NCBI GenBank assembly: GCA_030068075.1
Contig: CM057834.1
Span: 92,831,119-92,895,118 of the forward strand
DNA from: Paguma larvata
Taxonomy: Eukaryota > Chordata > Mammalia > Carnivora > Viverridae
Direction of reading: 5' to 3'
Length of the DNA stretch: 64,000 nucleotides
Shown here: one piece after another, positions 12,040 to 23,100 of the stretch
Position numbering within the stretch: position 1 is the first letter of the stretch
Layout of the letters: every line of letters starts with the position of its first letter
Notes under the pieces: generated by a model
Seen by the model: the letters and a program-made list of their open reading frames with translations, nothing else
What the model was told of the DNA's origin: nothing
Database searches by the model: none
Position numbers and translations under genes: made by a program

Positions 12040-14360
12040 CGTAACATTGTCTGAGGTTGTCTGTGGCCACATTAAGCACGGTGTCTGTAGGATAGATGGG
12101 AACGTGTGCGGAATGGTCGGTCCCAATGTGGTGTGGACAAGAATGGGGTCACTCACGGGCTCATGGGTTGAACAGGAGCAGAGTGGCTGAAGTGTCCATG
12201 GTGTAGACTCCTAACAGGTGACTTGCAGCATCTGGCGTAGACAGGGATGAGTCACTGTGTGTGTAGAGTGAACAGGAGCTGGTCATTTATAGCGTCCGCA
12301 AGGTGGACCAGAACAAGGTCACCCTCGGGGTCTATGTTAAGCACACACAGAGGGCGCTCACACTCATGTTATCTCTGTGGGTGGCACCAGGGCCACGGAT
12401 GGATTTGTGGGGTATATGTCATTTGCCACTAATGATGTTCTGGGTAAGCCCGTGAGGTCTACAAGACAGTGGATGATGTGGTGTTTTCAAACATCAGGGA
12501 ACAGATAAGAGATGTTTATTATAGTTTTCATTGGGCTGGGGGCGGGGGGGGGGGGGCTTTCCTCAAATGGATAGAACACAGATGTTAGCAGCTAGTGGTC
12601 CAGAAAAGCTACTCTTATTTTAATATCTTTGTAGCACTGAAGGCAATAATGTCAAAGACTGAGTAAAGGCATAGATCTGTATGGTGGTCTGATTTTCTAA
12701 ATCAGAATGAGAATGTGGGGGCGCCTGGGTGGCTCAGTCGGTTAAGCGGCCGACTTCGGCTCAGGTCATGATCTCACGGTCTGTGAATTCGAGCCCCGCG
12801 TCAGGCTCTGTGCTGACGGCTCAGAACCTGGAGCCTGCTTCAGATTCTGTGTCTCCCTCTCTCTCTCCCCTTCCCCTGCTCCTACTCTGTCTCTAGGTCT
12901 CTCAAAAATAAATAAATGTTAAAAAAAAATAAGAATATGTAGATTTGCGAGGTATTTTCCTAAGGTGAGCTGGAGTATAGACAATATCGTGTACATTCAG
13001 TTCTGTTGTAATCTCAAGAGTATTGCAGTGATTTGTGGTACAAGTCAGATTCAAGAATACTTGAATCCGACACTACAAAATCCAGGAAGCATGGGCCTGA
13101 AAAATACACAGGCCACTCAACATCGGTTCAAAGAACAAGCAGTATGATAGGGAGGAGGGGGTCTCTGTGAAATACAATTCTCTGACCGGCGGTTAGAAAT
13201 GGACAAAGACCTAAGGGGTCGAGGAGCTCCAGAGGAGACACTGAACTCTGTCACTGCATTAATAGAGTGACTTACGGCTTCGTCTTGAAAGAAGTTGCAT
13301 GTGGATGGGGTCAGCAGATGCAAAAGTGTCTCTGGTCTAGAGGAAGGCCAGTTTACCGTGATGCCGTGATGCCACAGGTTACCGGCGCTCAGATAAATAG
13401 TGATCACTCCCCCTCCCTCTGCCAGGGGAGATGAGGAGGAAGCTAGCATAATGGGCCACCCAAAAAGACTCTCTCCCGATGCCTTCATGTGAGTGGAACC
13501 GTGGTTTGCAGATTTCCCATAGCTTTCTTACGTGGTACTTTGTCATGCCTGATTGCAGTGGGATAACTAGGACAGGATCGGGTAGAGGGGACACAGGGTA
13601 TGTTTTTCCTCTGTGATAAATGGCGGCTGATCTGGTGACCACCAGTATTTCCAAGTGGATAGAGGCAGTGTTAGGGATAGTGTCAGTGGGCTTGTAGGAG
13701 ATAGACATGCATCGTGTAACTTGAACTGAAGAGGTCTCTGCAGCAGAGGGTGTGGAGAGATACAGCCTGAATAGAGCAGGCAGACACAGGTATATGTAGC
13801 GGTTGCCCATTTCGAGGACATGAGAGTGTGTATGGGGATAGGGCCAGGACAAGACAGATGTGGGTGAGGGGAGACTTCAGGCTTACTCACCCAGTCTCCT
13901 TAGGCAGGTAGGAGCCAAGTTTCACAAAGTGTTTGTGACGAGCAACTATAGTATTTAACGTGTGGTTGAGAGAATGGGGTCACGTCACAGTATCATCCAT
14001 AGTGATTATAGTATTTTGTACTGAGGTCTAGAAATAGGGCACAAATCACGCACCGTGTCAGTTAACTGGAAAAGGACATAAAAGTTCTACACAAGTATGC
14101 TGATGTTACACATGGCTCTGTGCCCCATATAGATGGTATCTATCTGTGTCTACGGGGTGGCCAGGAGCCTGTCACATACTACATCTGTGGGGTGGCTAGG
14201 GACCCATCTGTTTGGTTACATCAGGCTCTATTGCATAGACACGGCAAGGGCGGCCCGTAGCCTGTGCGTGTGTGAGGATGGGTGCTCGTGCCAGTGTGTA
14301 TGCACGTGCGGTATCTCAGGAGGACAGCCGGCATTCGGGGTGGTGGGCTCCCACTTTAAG
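12040..14360 (+). repeat. Highly diverged short-period tandem repeat in ARHGEF5 intron 1
   Basis: Recurring decayed units of about 33-40 bp with the gist gtgtagacaggaacagggtcactcac, most readable at 12,120-12,370 and 14,120-14,300 (for example atctgtggggtggctaggga beside ctacggggtggccaggagcc). Units differ too much for a reliable copy count. A SINE interrupts it at 12,717. Similar units recur at about 16,670-16,760. Confidence 0.45.
12717..12929 (+). mobile_element. Young felid SINE (SINEC_Fc type) in ARHGEF5 intron 1
   Basis: Near-consensus forward copy: gcgcctgggtggctcagtc head, gatctcacggtctgtgaat, CT-rich region, aaataaataaa tail. Confidence 0.92.
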
Positions 14361-14979
14361 CCTAGTGAAGACAGGAAATGTGCGGGTCCAGGGGCAGCTG
14401 GGGGTTCCATAGGCCCCTGGGATCTTCTCAAGGCCAGCCCCCTCAGCTTCCGCCAGCTGGACTTGGGGTTGCTTCTCACAGACTTGCGTCGGGAGACTTT
14501 GGTTTGAGTTCCCCTGTACCATTTGCTTAAGAAGTCGGAACAAGTGTCTAGATTATGTGACCTTCACTTTCCTCATCTGCACGCGTCTCTTGTGTTTCTC
14601 TACAAATCCTTCCAGCTCATGAGTCCTTACATTTCTCTTTACTTCTTTCTCTCTCCTCAGCAGTAGTTACAATCCCTAACCCTTCTGCGACGCTTCGAGT
14701 GGACACTGTACTTTTTAATGTTATTTGATCTTCATTAGAACTCCTTGCAAAGAGGGAATTTAAACCCCTTTTAAAGATAAGAAAATGGGCGTTCCAAAAA
14801 ATTACATGATTCCTACAACTGTCTGAAATCACGACGAGCAGAACTAGCAAGATATGTAAAAGACAGAACTAAATATCGAGCAACGTTCTTTTAACTCTGT
14901 TTTCTTCCTTTCTGCATCCATGCAATAAATCTTTGTTATGAGCAAATGAAGCTGCAGGCAAGGAGACTGAGCAGCTAAC

Positions 14980-16420
14980 ATGTCAGCGTTTGTGCCCTGA
15001 TGAAGTTCATGCTCTAGCCTGGAAAATAGACAGGAACTAGGTAATTACAAGTGCAGTGAGTGTGAAAGAAGTAGAGGGTTTGGTGGGGGCAGAAGAGGGT
15101 GCCGGGCAGAGGAGCAGCACAGGCGGAGGCCCACAGCCCAGGGGTGGGGGCTCGGGGGTTGCTGGCAGCACATGAGGCCGGGGAAGGCAGAGGCCAGGCG
15201 TGGAGGGCACGTGATCCAGGCTGAGTGTTTGGGTTTGATCCCATTGGCAGTCAGAGGCCACTGGAGAATTTAAACTAGAAGTGGGCTTTTCAGGATCACT
15301 CCCATGAAGAGTAGAGAATACCTTGGAAGCTCTGTGGAGGCTGGTGGCCAGGCTGTGCCCCAGGCGCAGTGGCCTGGGTGACAGAGGACAGGAGTGCGTG
15401 CCAGGGTCTAGCAGTGCACAGGGAGAGATGTGCACAGACATGAGGGACACGTAGGAGGTGGGCTCAACAGGACTTGGCAACAGGCGCGATATGGGGCAGG
15501 TGGCACCAGGAGGGAAAGGAGAATTTTGTTCTGTAATTGAAAAACATTTAGTGAGCAATTAGTGTAGGCCAGGTAGTGCGGTAAGTGGAGACAGTCGAGC
15601 AAGATGGACGTAGCTCTCGATCTTGTGAAGCTTACCCCCCGTTGTTTGGGACAGATGATAAATTAAGATGCACACAGAATCGTAACCCTACAAATGCTAC
15701 AGAGGAGAAGTGACGTGAAGGATCGCCGGTAAGTGGTGCAGAGAGGAGTACAGTGACCTGGTCACAGGACCGGGAAATCTTCTGGGGTTAAACCAGGAGA
15801 ATGTGGTCTCACAAATAACAAGAAACAGTGCTTTCTAATGTCAGGAGTGTCCAGTAGCCACAAGAGCCACGACATTGATGATTGTGGGGGCGGTGGGTAG
15901 AGCGGTACCAGTGAGGCATGGATGGAGGCAGGTGAGGCGTGAGGAGGTGAGGACCACAGGCAGGAACAATTCCTTTTACAGTTTAGATGAGAAAGCCAGG
16001 GCCACGCTGCAGTTGTGGGGTGGCTCTGACAGAGACGGGGGAGGTGTGAGAAGAAGAGAAGATCCATGGCTTCAGAAGCCAGGCTAAAAAACATGGCGCC
16101 TCTGGGCAGGGCCACCTCTTGGGCTGTCAGGGCAGGAAGCAGGAAGCGTGGAAAGAGCCAAATGCAGAGCCCTCTGAATTGCAAGGAACTGAAGCAGCTC
16201 TTACCTCCATTGGTTTCTAAATTCATTGCACGGTGGGGGAGGTGTATTCTTTTGGAAGTGAGAAGACAGGTGAGAAGTCAGTCTTCCGAGAAGCGATGGG
16301 AAGAGTTCATAAGGTTGTTTGGAGCAGCGGGGAGTAAGATGGTGGCGGGGACCCTGGTGTCATGGACCTGGCTGAAGGGGGCAACCACCGTATCGGCTAC
16401 GGTTCTAATCTACTAAATCG
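14980..16420. other. Intronic DNA with ancient interspersed-repeat character
   Basis: Phrases such as gatgaagttcatgctctagcc, cactggagaatttaaactag and caggatcactcccatgaaga follow an old mammalian repeat consensus I know but cannot name with certainty. No exon recognised. Confidence 0.35.
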
Positions 16421-17023
16421 AGTTATCATTTTGCTTTACAACAGCTGTTTCTATAATTGAGTGCAAAATTGTTAACGAGTCATAAGGCTCTGCTCGACAC
16501 TCTAGAAGAAAATAGGTGAGTAAAATCCGGACTGTGCATAGGGAGAGCCCACTATGCTGGAGTACCTCGGACTCTCTGGCTACAGCGGCCGGGACCCATT
16601 TTAATCCAATTAGCAGCTCGGGAGGAAGATTCCGCCTTCTGACTCTGCTTCTCTGGGCTGTTAGATCTAGGGTGTGTCACTCGCAGTGTCTGGGAGTTAT
16701 ACAGGACTGAGTCACGCTTGGTGTCCAGAGAGTAGACAGGGAGAGACAGCATGATCTAATACAATCGAGAGACTAATGACCACTGGGAGCGCTTGGTGCT
16801 CTGTGACAACGGTCTCACGCTCTAATTTAATCATTTATTATCTGTCTCCTCCACAAGCCTCCATGAGGACACCGTCTTATAGAGGCCTTTGCTTACTTTG
16901 TTGAGTATCTTTTGTCTCAAAGAATGACTCAAAGAGGAACCAAAGAACTGTCTTTCTGCTCTGTTCCTTTGGTAGGTAGAAGTAGAAAGGGTGATAGACA
17001 CTTTGTGTTTTATTTCTCTCTAG

Positions 17024-17258
17024 GGCGTCGCCCTGATGCAGGCCTGAGGAGCCCCCACACAGGGCCTCGACCCCCATCCCTGCCATAGCGGAGCTCAGTG
17101 TTGCCCCTGAAGCTCTCGGGGGAAGCAGGCAGACCGCTGCCTGGGGGCCCGAAGCTCAAGAAGGCTAGGCGCCATCCTGTACCTGCGCAGAGTGACGCGG
17201 CCTCTCGGAGACCTGGCAGACAGACCCAAGGGATGTGAGTGGCTGTGCAGCCGAGAGC
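17024..17258 (+). pseudogene. ARHGEF5: Eroded ancestral N-terminal coding segment of ARHGEF5, now probably 5' UTR
   Basis: The acceptor (TTTCTCTCTAG) ends at 17,023 and the exon starts at 17,024. Read in the frame of the open exon, codons from 17,037 align without gaps to the first 74 residues of human ARHGEF5 as I recall it (for example EE.....AS.PI.AI.E, then PEA, EAQE and RDV). That frame carries TAG at 17,166 and TGA at 17,193. The old start ATG at 17,036 is one base out of frame and reads M-Q-A-stop. A second upstream ATG at 17,233 is followed directly by TGA. Confidence 0.8.
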
Positions 17259-20184
17259 ATGACCTCTTTCCCCAAGGAAGCCTCTGCGGGTGTGGAGACC
17301 AACCAGGAGGACCCTGCGGGTGAGACCTGGGATGCCCCAGAGCGCCAGGAGGAAGCGCCTCAGAGCCTGGAGGACGGACGGGCAAGGACACGGGCTCCCT
17401 CAGAGCTCGGGGCCTGCCTTGCCCGGGATGAACACCTAGACATGGTCCAGGTATCCAGTGAGCTGGGCGACCGAGTAGAGATGGAATTCAGGCCAGAACT
17501 CACTTCTTTGATTTTGGGAACTGAACGTGCAGAAGAGAAGGAGGAAACTTTTCCAGACACCTCTGCTCAGCCCAGATTTGGACCTGCCCGTGAAGAGCAT
17601 CCTGCAGAAACCAACCAGCCACGGGGCTCCATCAGGCAGGGGGACGAGCTGCAGTCTATGGGGGCGCGAGAAGGTCAAGGGCAAGGGGGACCTGAAGGGC
17701 TGGAGGAGCAGGGACTAGCCGAAGTGGGCTTCCAGGAGGGAGGACCTGTCGGGGAGGGTGGGCATTTAGGGGAGCAGGAACAACTGGGAGAGCAGGTGAA
17801 TGGTACGGAGGGAGAACAGGGGCAAAAACAGGGGCAGATACAGGGTGAGGTGATGCATGTGAAACAAAGAGAAAGAAAGGGGCTCTGTGGGGAACTGGAA
17901 GGTCCATACTATGGTGAGGAGGAGAGGAAGCCTCGGGGCCAGCGAGGTCTGTGGCAGGGAGAGGAGGGGAGGAGGGCATTAGGGGGCCCAGAAGAGGGGA
18001 GCGTGGATGCTCAGTATGAGGAGAATCAAAGCCTGGTGGGGAAATCAGGGAAAGTAACTGGAAGACGAGAAGGCCAAGGTCTACAGGGGCAAGTGATGCC
18101 AGGGGAGGGGCAGGTGGAGGAGGCGGGGTCAAGTGAGGAGGAGCCAGGGAGTTGGGATGGGGACCCGCTGTGGGGAGAGGACAGAGAAGAGGATACCAGA
18201 GAGGGGGAGGCACATGATGGTCCTTCCACACTGGCTCTGGTAACGCCTGAGGTCTCTTCTCCCTGTGACTTGTTTCCAGACACCCGTTACCCCATGACCA
18301 GTATTCCTGGGACTCAGAAGGAGCCTAGGGTTGAGGAACTGTCCCCTATAACTCTGGCTGCTACACTGGAGCCAGGAGGATGGTCCCGCCAGCCGGTCTC
18401 TTTACCTGGTTCTTTTCCTGCTGGGGAGTCACCTGACCAAGAAGCAGCTCAGGATAGCCAGCAGGAGGGATCAGAGCCTGGGAAGGGGACAGTGTTCAGC
18501 ACGGGGACCAAGATGGTGTCTGCCAGTACATCCGGGACTCCTCCAAGGACTCCAGATTCAGCTCCTTCCAGTCCTGCTGAAGTTTCCCCCAGCACAACTA
18601 CATCATCATCTCCCAGCTCGCTACTTGCCTCTTTCAGGAGGGAGCTGTCTCTTGCTGTACATTCTCTAGAAACCTCCAAAGCATCTCTTTGGACCAACAA
18701 TGCATCTCACTATGGGGCTTTGGAGACTCCCCCTGCTGCCCTCCCTGGCTTCCCTTCTGCAGAGGCCACCGTGGAAATCTCCACCAGCTCCAGCCAGGCC
18801 AGCCCTCAGAGCCCCCCCGGCCACCCTACAGGGGCTGTCCAGCACCTAAGGAGCAACTCCTTCCCGGGCTCTCATAGGACAGAGCCGAATCTGGACCTGC
18901 TGGGAATATCACTTTCCTTCTCCCACTCAGAGTTGCCCCAGAGGCCCCCCAAACCTGCCATCTATGGCTCTCTGATCCCAAGAAGAGACAGGAAAGGTGG
19001 TAGGGAACACAGGATCATTCCAGAATCCCCTAGTTCATTATCCACTCTGGGGCAAGACTCTCAAGAATTCACTTCAAATCCAGAAATGTCCAGTGGTCCC
19101 CACAGCAGCCAGCCATGGGGCTCCCCACACACTTCAGCCTTTTCCCCGGGGTCTCCTGCCTATGGCTCTTCCCCACCCCTTGCCTCTGTAGATATGAGGA
19201 TCCATGAACCTCTGCCTCCCCCTCCCCCAGAGAAGAGGCACGTCCATCCCTCCACGGTGGAGAGAGACAGCCATCTCCATGCAGGGTTTCCCACGCTGCA
19301 GCGGCATGCCCATCCTCTTCTGTCGGCCCCAGGTTTGGGGCTACATGGCCCCCCCAAAGGCCCACTTCCCCCAGTTCCTGACCCCCTTGTGGCAAGGCAG
19401 CACCGACCTCTGCCCTCTACCCCGGACACACCGCACCCTGCTCAGACCTCGTTCTCCTGCAAAATGAGATACAACAAGCCATTACCCCCAACCCCTGATT
19501 CATCCCAGCCCCACCGTCCTATTTCTTCTAGTAGCGCAAGGATCTACAGGCCTCTACCCCCAGTCCCTATTATGGATCCCTCCTCCGAACCACCCCCATT
19601 ACCCCCAAAGTCCAGGGGGAGGAGCAAGAGCACTCAGGGAGGACTCATGAATTCAGGGGCTCAGGGCAAGCCAAGACCGGCTTGTCAAGAGTGGACAGTC
19701 TCCACTCCCCATTCTGTTGGACGTACCTCCTGGCCCCCAGCCATGGGTCGATCCACAGACTCTTTGGCTTCCACCAGCAGGAATAAGACTGAAGTGTCCC
19801 CTGGCATGGCTTTCAGCAACATGGCGACCCTTCTGAGTCCCTCTTCCCCAACCACACCCTGGAATCTGGAGCTCCAGGGGCCCGCCTCTGAACCAGGGCC
19901 CTCAGAAGAGGCTGAGGCCCCTGCCAGAGGATCTTCGAGAAGAACAGCCCCTCAGGAAGGAGCCAATAGCCGGAGGAGGTTGGATGTAGGCCAAGCAAGG
20001 CAGTCAGACAAACTCAGCCATCCCCATCTGGAGAAGGCATCCAGCTGGCCCCACAGGCGAGACCCAGGGAGACCACCGGAGGGCGGCAGTGGGCAGGTTG
20101 CAGACCCCGAGGGGTCCGGTAAGCACAAAGGCTGGAATCGGCAAGGCCTGCGCAGACCTTCCATCTTGCCTGAGGGCTCTTCAG
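17259..20184 (+). CDS. ARHGEF5: ARHGEF5 exon 2 (giant coding exon)
   Basis: Uninterrupted 2,926-nt frame beginning [13 protein letters not shown], which matches human MPSFPKEGSADVE. The start has A at -3 (moderate Kozak). The 5' half is Gly/Glu/Gln rich (about 17.6-18.2 kb) and the 3' half Pro/Ser rich with tandem PLPxTPD and PLPPxP motifs that are candidate SH3 ligands. The exon ends GAGGGCTCTTCAG|GTGAGC at 20,185 in phase 1. Its unusual size and low complexity explain the long antisense open frames over it, which are shadows. Confidence 0.95.
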
Positions 20185-23100
20185 GTGAGCAAGGAGCAGG
20201 GATCAAGGTGACGCTCATGTCGGACCACCACGCTTTCTCCACCTTACCACCTGACTCATCTTCTGTCCCCAGGGCTTCTGCTCTTCCCTCTGGTGGCTTC
20301 ACTCATCCACATACCCGACCTCAACACAGAGTGACATGGTGCTCACTGGAGCACTCTGCCTTCTCCTTCCCCTCTGTCTCTGTCACCAACCATGGAGTTC
20401 TTTTATTGTGTGTGTTTTTCCCAACTCTTCGGCTACCAACACCTGCCTGATGTCCTCCTAGTGATAGAAAAGACTTCCTCTTCTTGTCATCTGATACCAG
20501 GGTCAAGGACATGCCTGGCAATAGTGTCCTCAAATGCTTTCTACTTGGGCAGTGTTCTCCCAGCTGAGCCCTTATATCCCCCAAGATGCCTACTCTCCTA
20601 CTTTAGGTCTTTCCTTCCTTGGATGTCAGAGTGTCCCTCTAAAACCCCAGTTACTTCACCATTTCCATTTTCAGATACAAGAGGTCCGGCCATAGAAAAA
20701 TCCTCCGGCCCTTCAGACACCATCGTCTTTCGGTGAGTCATCTATTCTCCTAACAGACACACTTGCGCTGTCTTTTCTTAGGATACTGAGATTTCCAATA
20801 GTTGGCAAGGGTTCTGGGACCCTGTCTCTTCCAGGGATGGGGAGGGGAAGAGACATACACCAGGATTCCAGGGTAAGGGCATCTTTTAGATACCTGGTTC
20901 TGTCAGCCGGGTCTGAATCTGCCATCCTGCTAGGCAGGCCCTTTAGCCCTGAACGAAACCCCCTGTAAAACTTCAGTATGACTTCCAAAAAAGCCCTGAA
21001 CTACCTAGCAGTGGGTCAGGCTACAGCTTGCCTCTGCAAGGGATTCAGCCCTGACATCCCAGCACACATCCGGAAATCGGAGACGATCTCATCCACGGTC
21101 ACCTGGGGCTTCTCTGCCTCAGGGGCCAGCAAGCACCCCAGAGCCCTTCTTGCCTCCACAGGGAGAAGAAGCCAAAGGAGGCGATGGGAGGCTTTTCAAG
21201 ACGCCGCTCAAAGCTCATCAACTCCTGTGAGTACTTGGAAACAGAACTGTAGACCCACATGGCTTTCTGCCCGAGACTGGAGCTCGTGGCTCTCCACTGT
21301 GGGGGGGCGATATCTGCAGGGAGAGAGAATTGCCAGGAGAGCCAGGAGCAGTTCGACGGCTCCTGTCTCTGTGCCTCGGCATCCCTGTCTCTGATTCTCT
21401 CCCTCTGCCACGCTTCTCCGCCCCTGCAGCTCATCTGCTGTACCAGGAGTACAGCGATGTGGTTCTGGACAAGGAGATTCAGAGCCAGCAGCGGCTGGAC
21501 AGCCTGGGAGAGGCGCCCGGGCCCGCCTCCCCCCGGCAGCCCCGGAGGGCCCTGGTCTCCTCAGAGTCTTACCTGCATCGCCTGTCCATGGCCTCCAGTG
21601 GCTCCCTCTGGCAGGAGATCCCTGTGGTGCGCAACAGCACTGTGCTGCTGTCCATGACCCACGAAGACCAAAAACTGCAAGAGGTACCCAGCAGGGCAGG
21701 GGCGGGGCGGGGCGGGGGCCCGGCGGACAGGAGGGAAAGCCAAGTCTCTCATTTCCCGTTCGCTACCAGCACCACCAGCGAGAGCAGGCTGTCCCCACCA
21801 CACCCTCCCCGCGTGCTCCCGCACACCACGGCTGTTGGCTGTCGCTCCTCTCCACTCTGCCGCATCTGAATCGCCTTCTGAACCTTCCCACTGGCCCTCC
21901 TCCCCACTTGCCCTTGGCATGGGCCACTTCCTCCTATCCGTTATTAGTTTGGGCTCATACGAAGTGACCGTGCCTCTGAGTTTGTTGGGAGGAACGTGGA
22001 ATTAATCCCTTCTCTACTGCTTCAGGCGAGACTAACGTTTCCCTCTTTAACCAGGGTTAAATGTTTTCTCTTCTACCGAGACACCTGCCGTGGCTTTTTG
22101 CTGAGTGCTTTATAGCTGTCCCGTGGTCCCCTGGTCTCCTAGAGGCTTTGGAACGACCATCGGTCTCGGCTCGGTCCCTACACCCAGTGGCAAGGCCGTT
22201 TGGTGTTTATTGCTATTAATAGGTTTTACATGGAGAACTTCTCTTGATAATCAATCTGAAATGTGGGTTAGAACCTTTCCTCCCAGGAAGACAATGTGGC
22301 ACAATGAGAAGATGTCAAAGAGTCATGCGTATGTATTTGGGTTCCGGAGTAAAGGACCTGGTTGCGAAGGCCACTTTACTGCTCGCTGGCTCTTTAACTT
22401 GATGACTTGATCTTTCTAGCCCTCTGTTTTCTCATTTGTAAAACTGGGTCACAAATAGTCAGCGGAAGAACCAAAAAAGCTAAGTGCCTCGCACAGTCAT
22501 CACTCAAGACATGTTTTCGACTGTACTTTAATTTCAAGTCAGGCCAACCTGGGTTCGAATCCTGGCTTCACCGTTTACTACCCGTGTGACCGCCAGTTCT
22601 ATGGCTTCACTAAATCTGTTTCCGCCTCTAAAACTTGAGGATCGTGATGTCTACCTTTCAGGGTTGCTGTGTGGTTTAAATGACATATCCATATCTAGCT
22701 TTTAGCGTGATGCTGGCGCATAGTCTGGCACGTATCACTGCCATACTCTCCCCCTCTCAGAGGTGGGAAGGGGTCAGATACTGGCCAGAAGGACTTATAG
22801 ATAAACAAATCAAACAGAGGCAGCTATAAATGTTTAGGTTTTTTGAAGCTCAAGCTTGGAAGTCTTGTTCTGACCTCAACTTGTAAAGCATACAGAGGAC
22901 CTGTAGAAAAGCAACGATCTGCCTAATACTTACACACCAAACAACAGGAGACCATGTGGACCGTAGCTCTCTTTCACCAACTCCAGCGTACCGGGAAGCC
23001 CACCAGGGCTCCCGGGCCAGCCCTGGTCTCCTGTTTCTAAGAAGAGAAGCCTCTATGCTTATACGCACATAGTTGTTTCATGAAATAGCACTTCTGGGGG

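Noticed and set aside
12717..12929. tRNA-like A and B boxes in SINE heads
   Set aside because: These are retroposed SINE promoters with CT-rich and A-rich tails, not tRNA genes.
17235..17258. Start of ARHGEF5 at position 17,235
   Set aside because: That codon is GTG; in a vertebrate mRNA the first in-frame ATG is 17,259.
17360..20302. Antisense open frames opposite ARHGEF5 exon 2
   Set aside because: Shadows of a long low-complexity coding exon.
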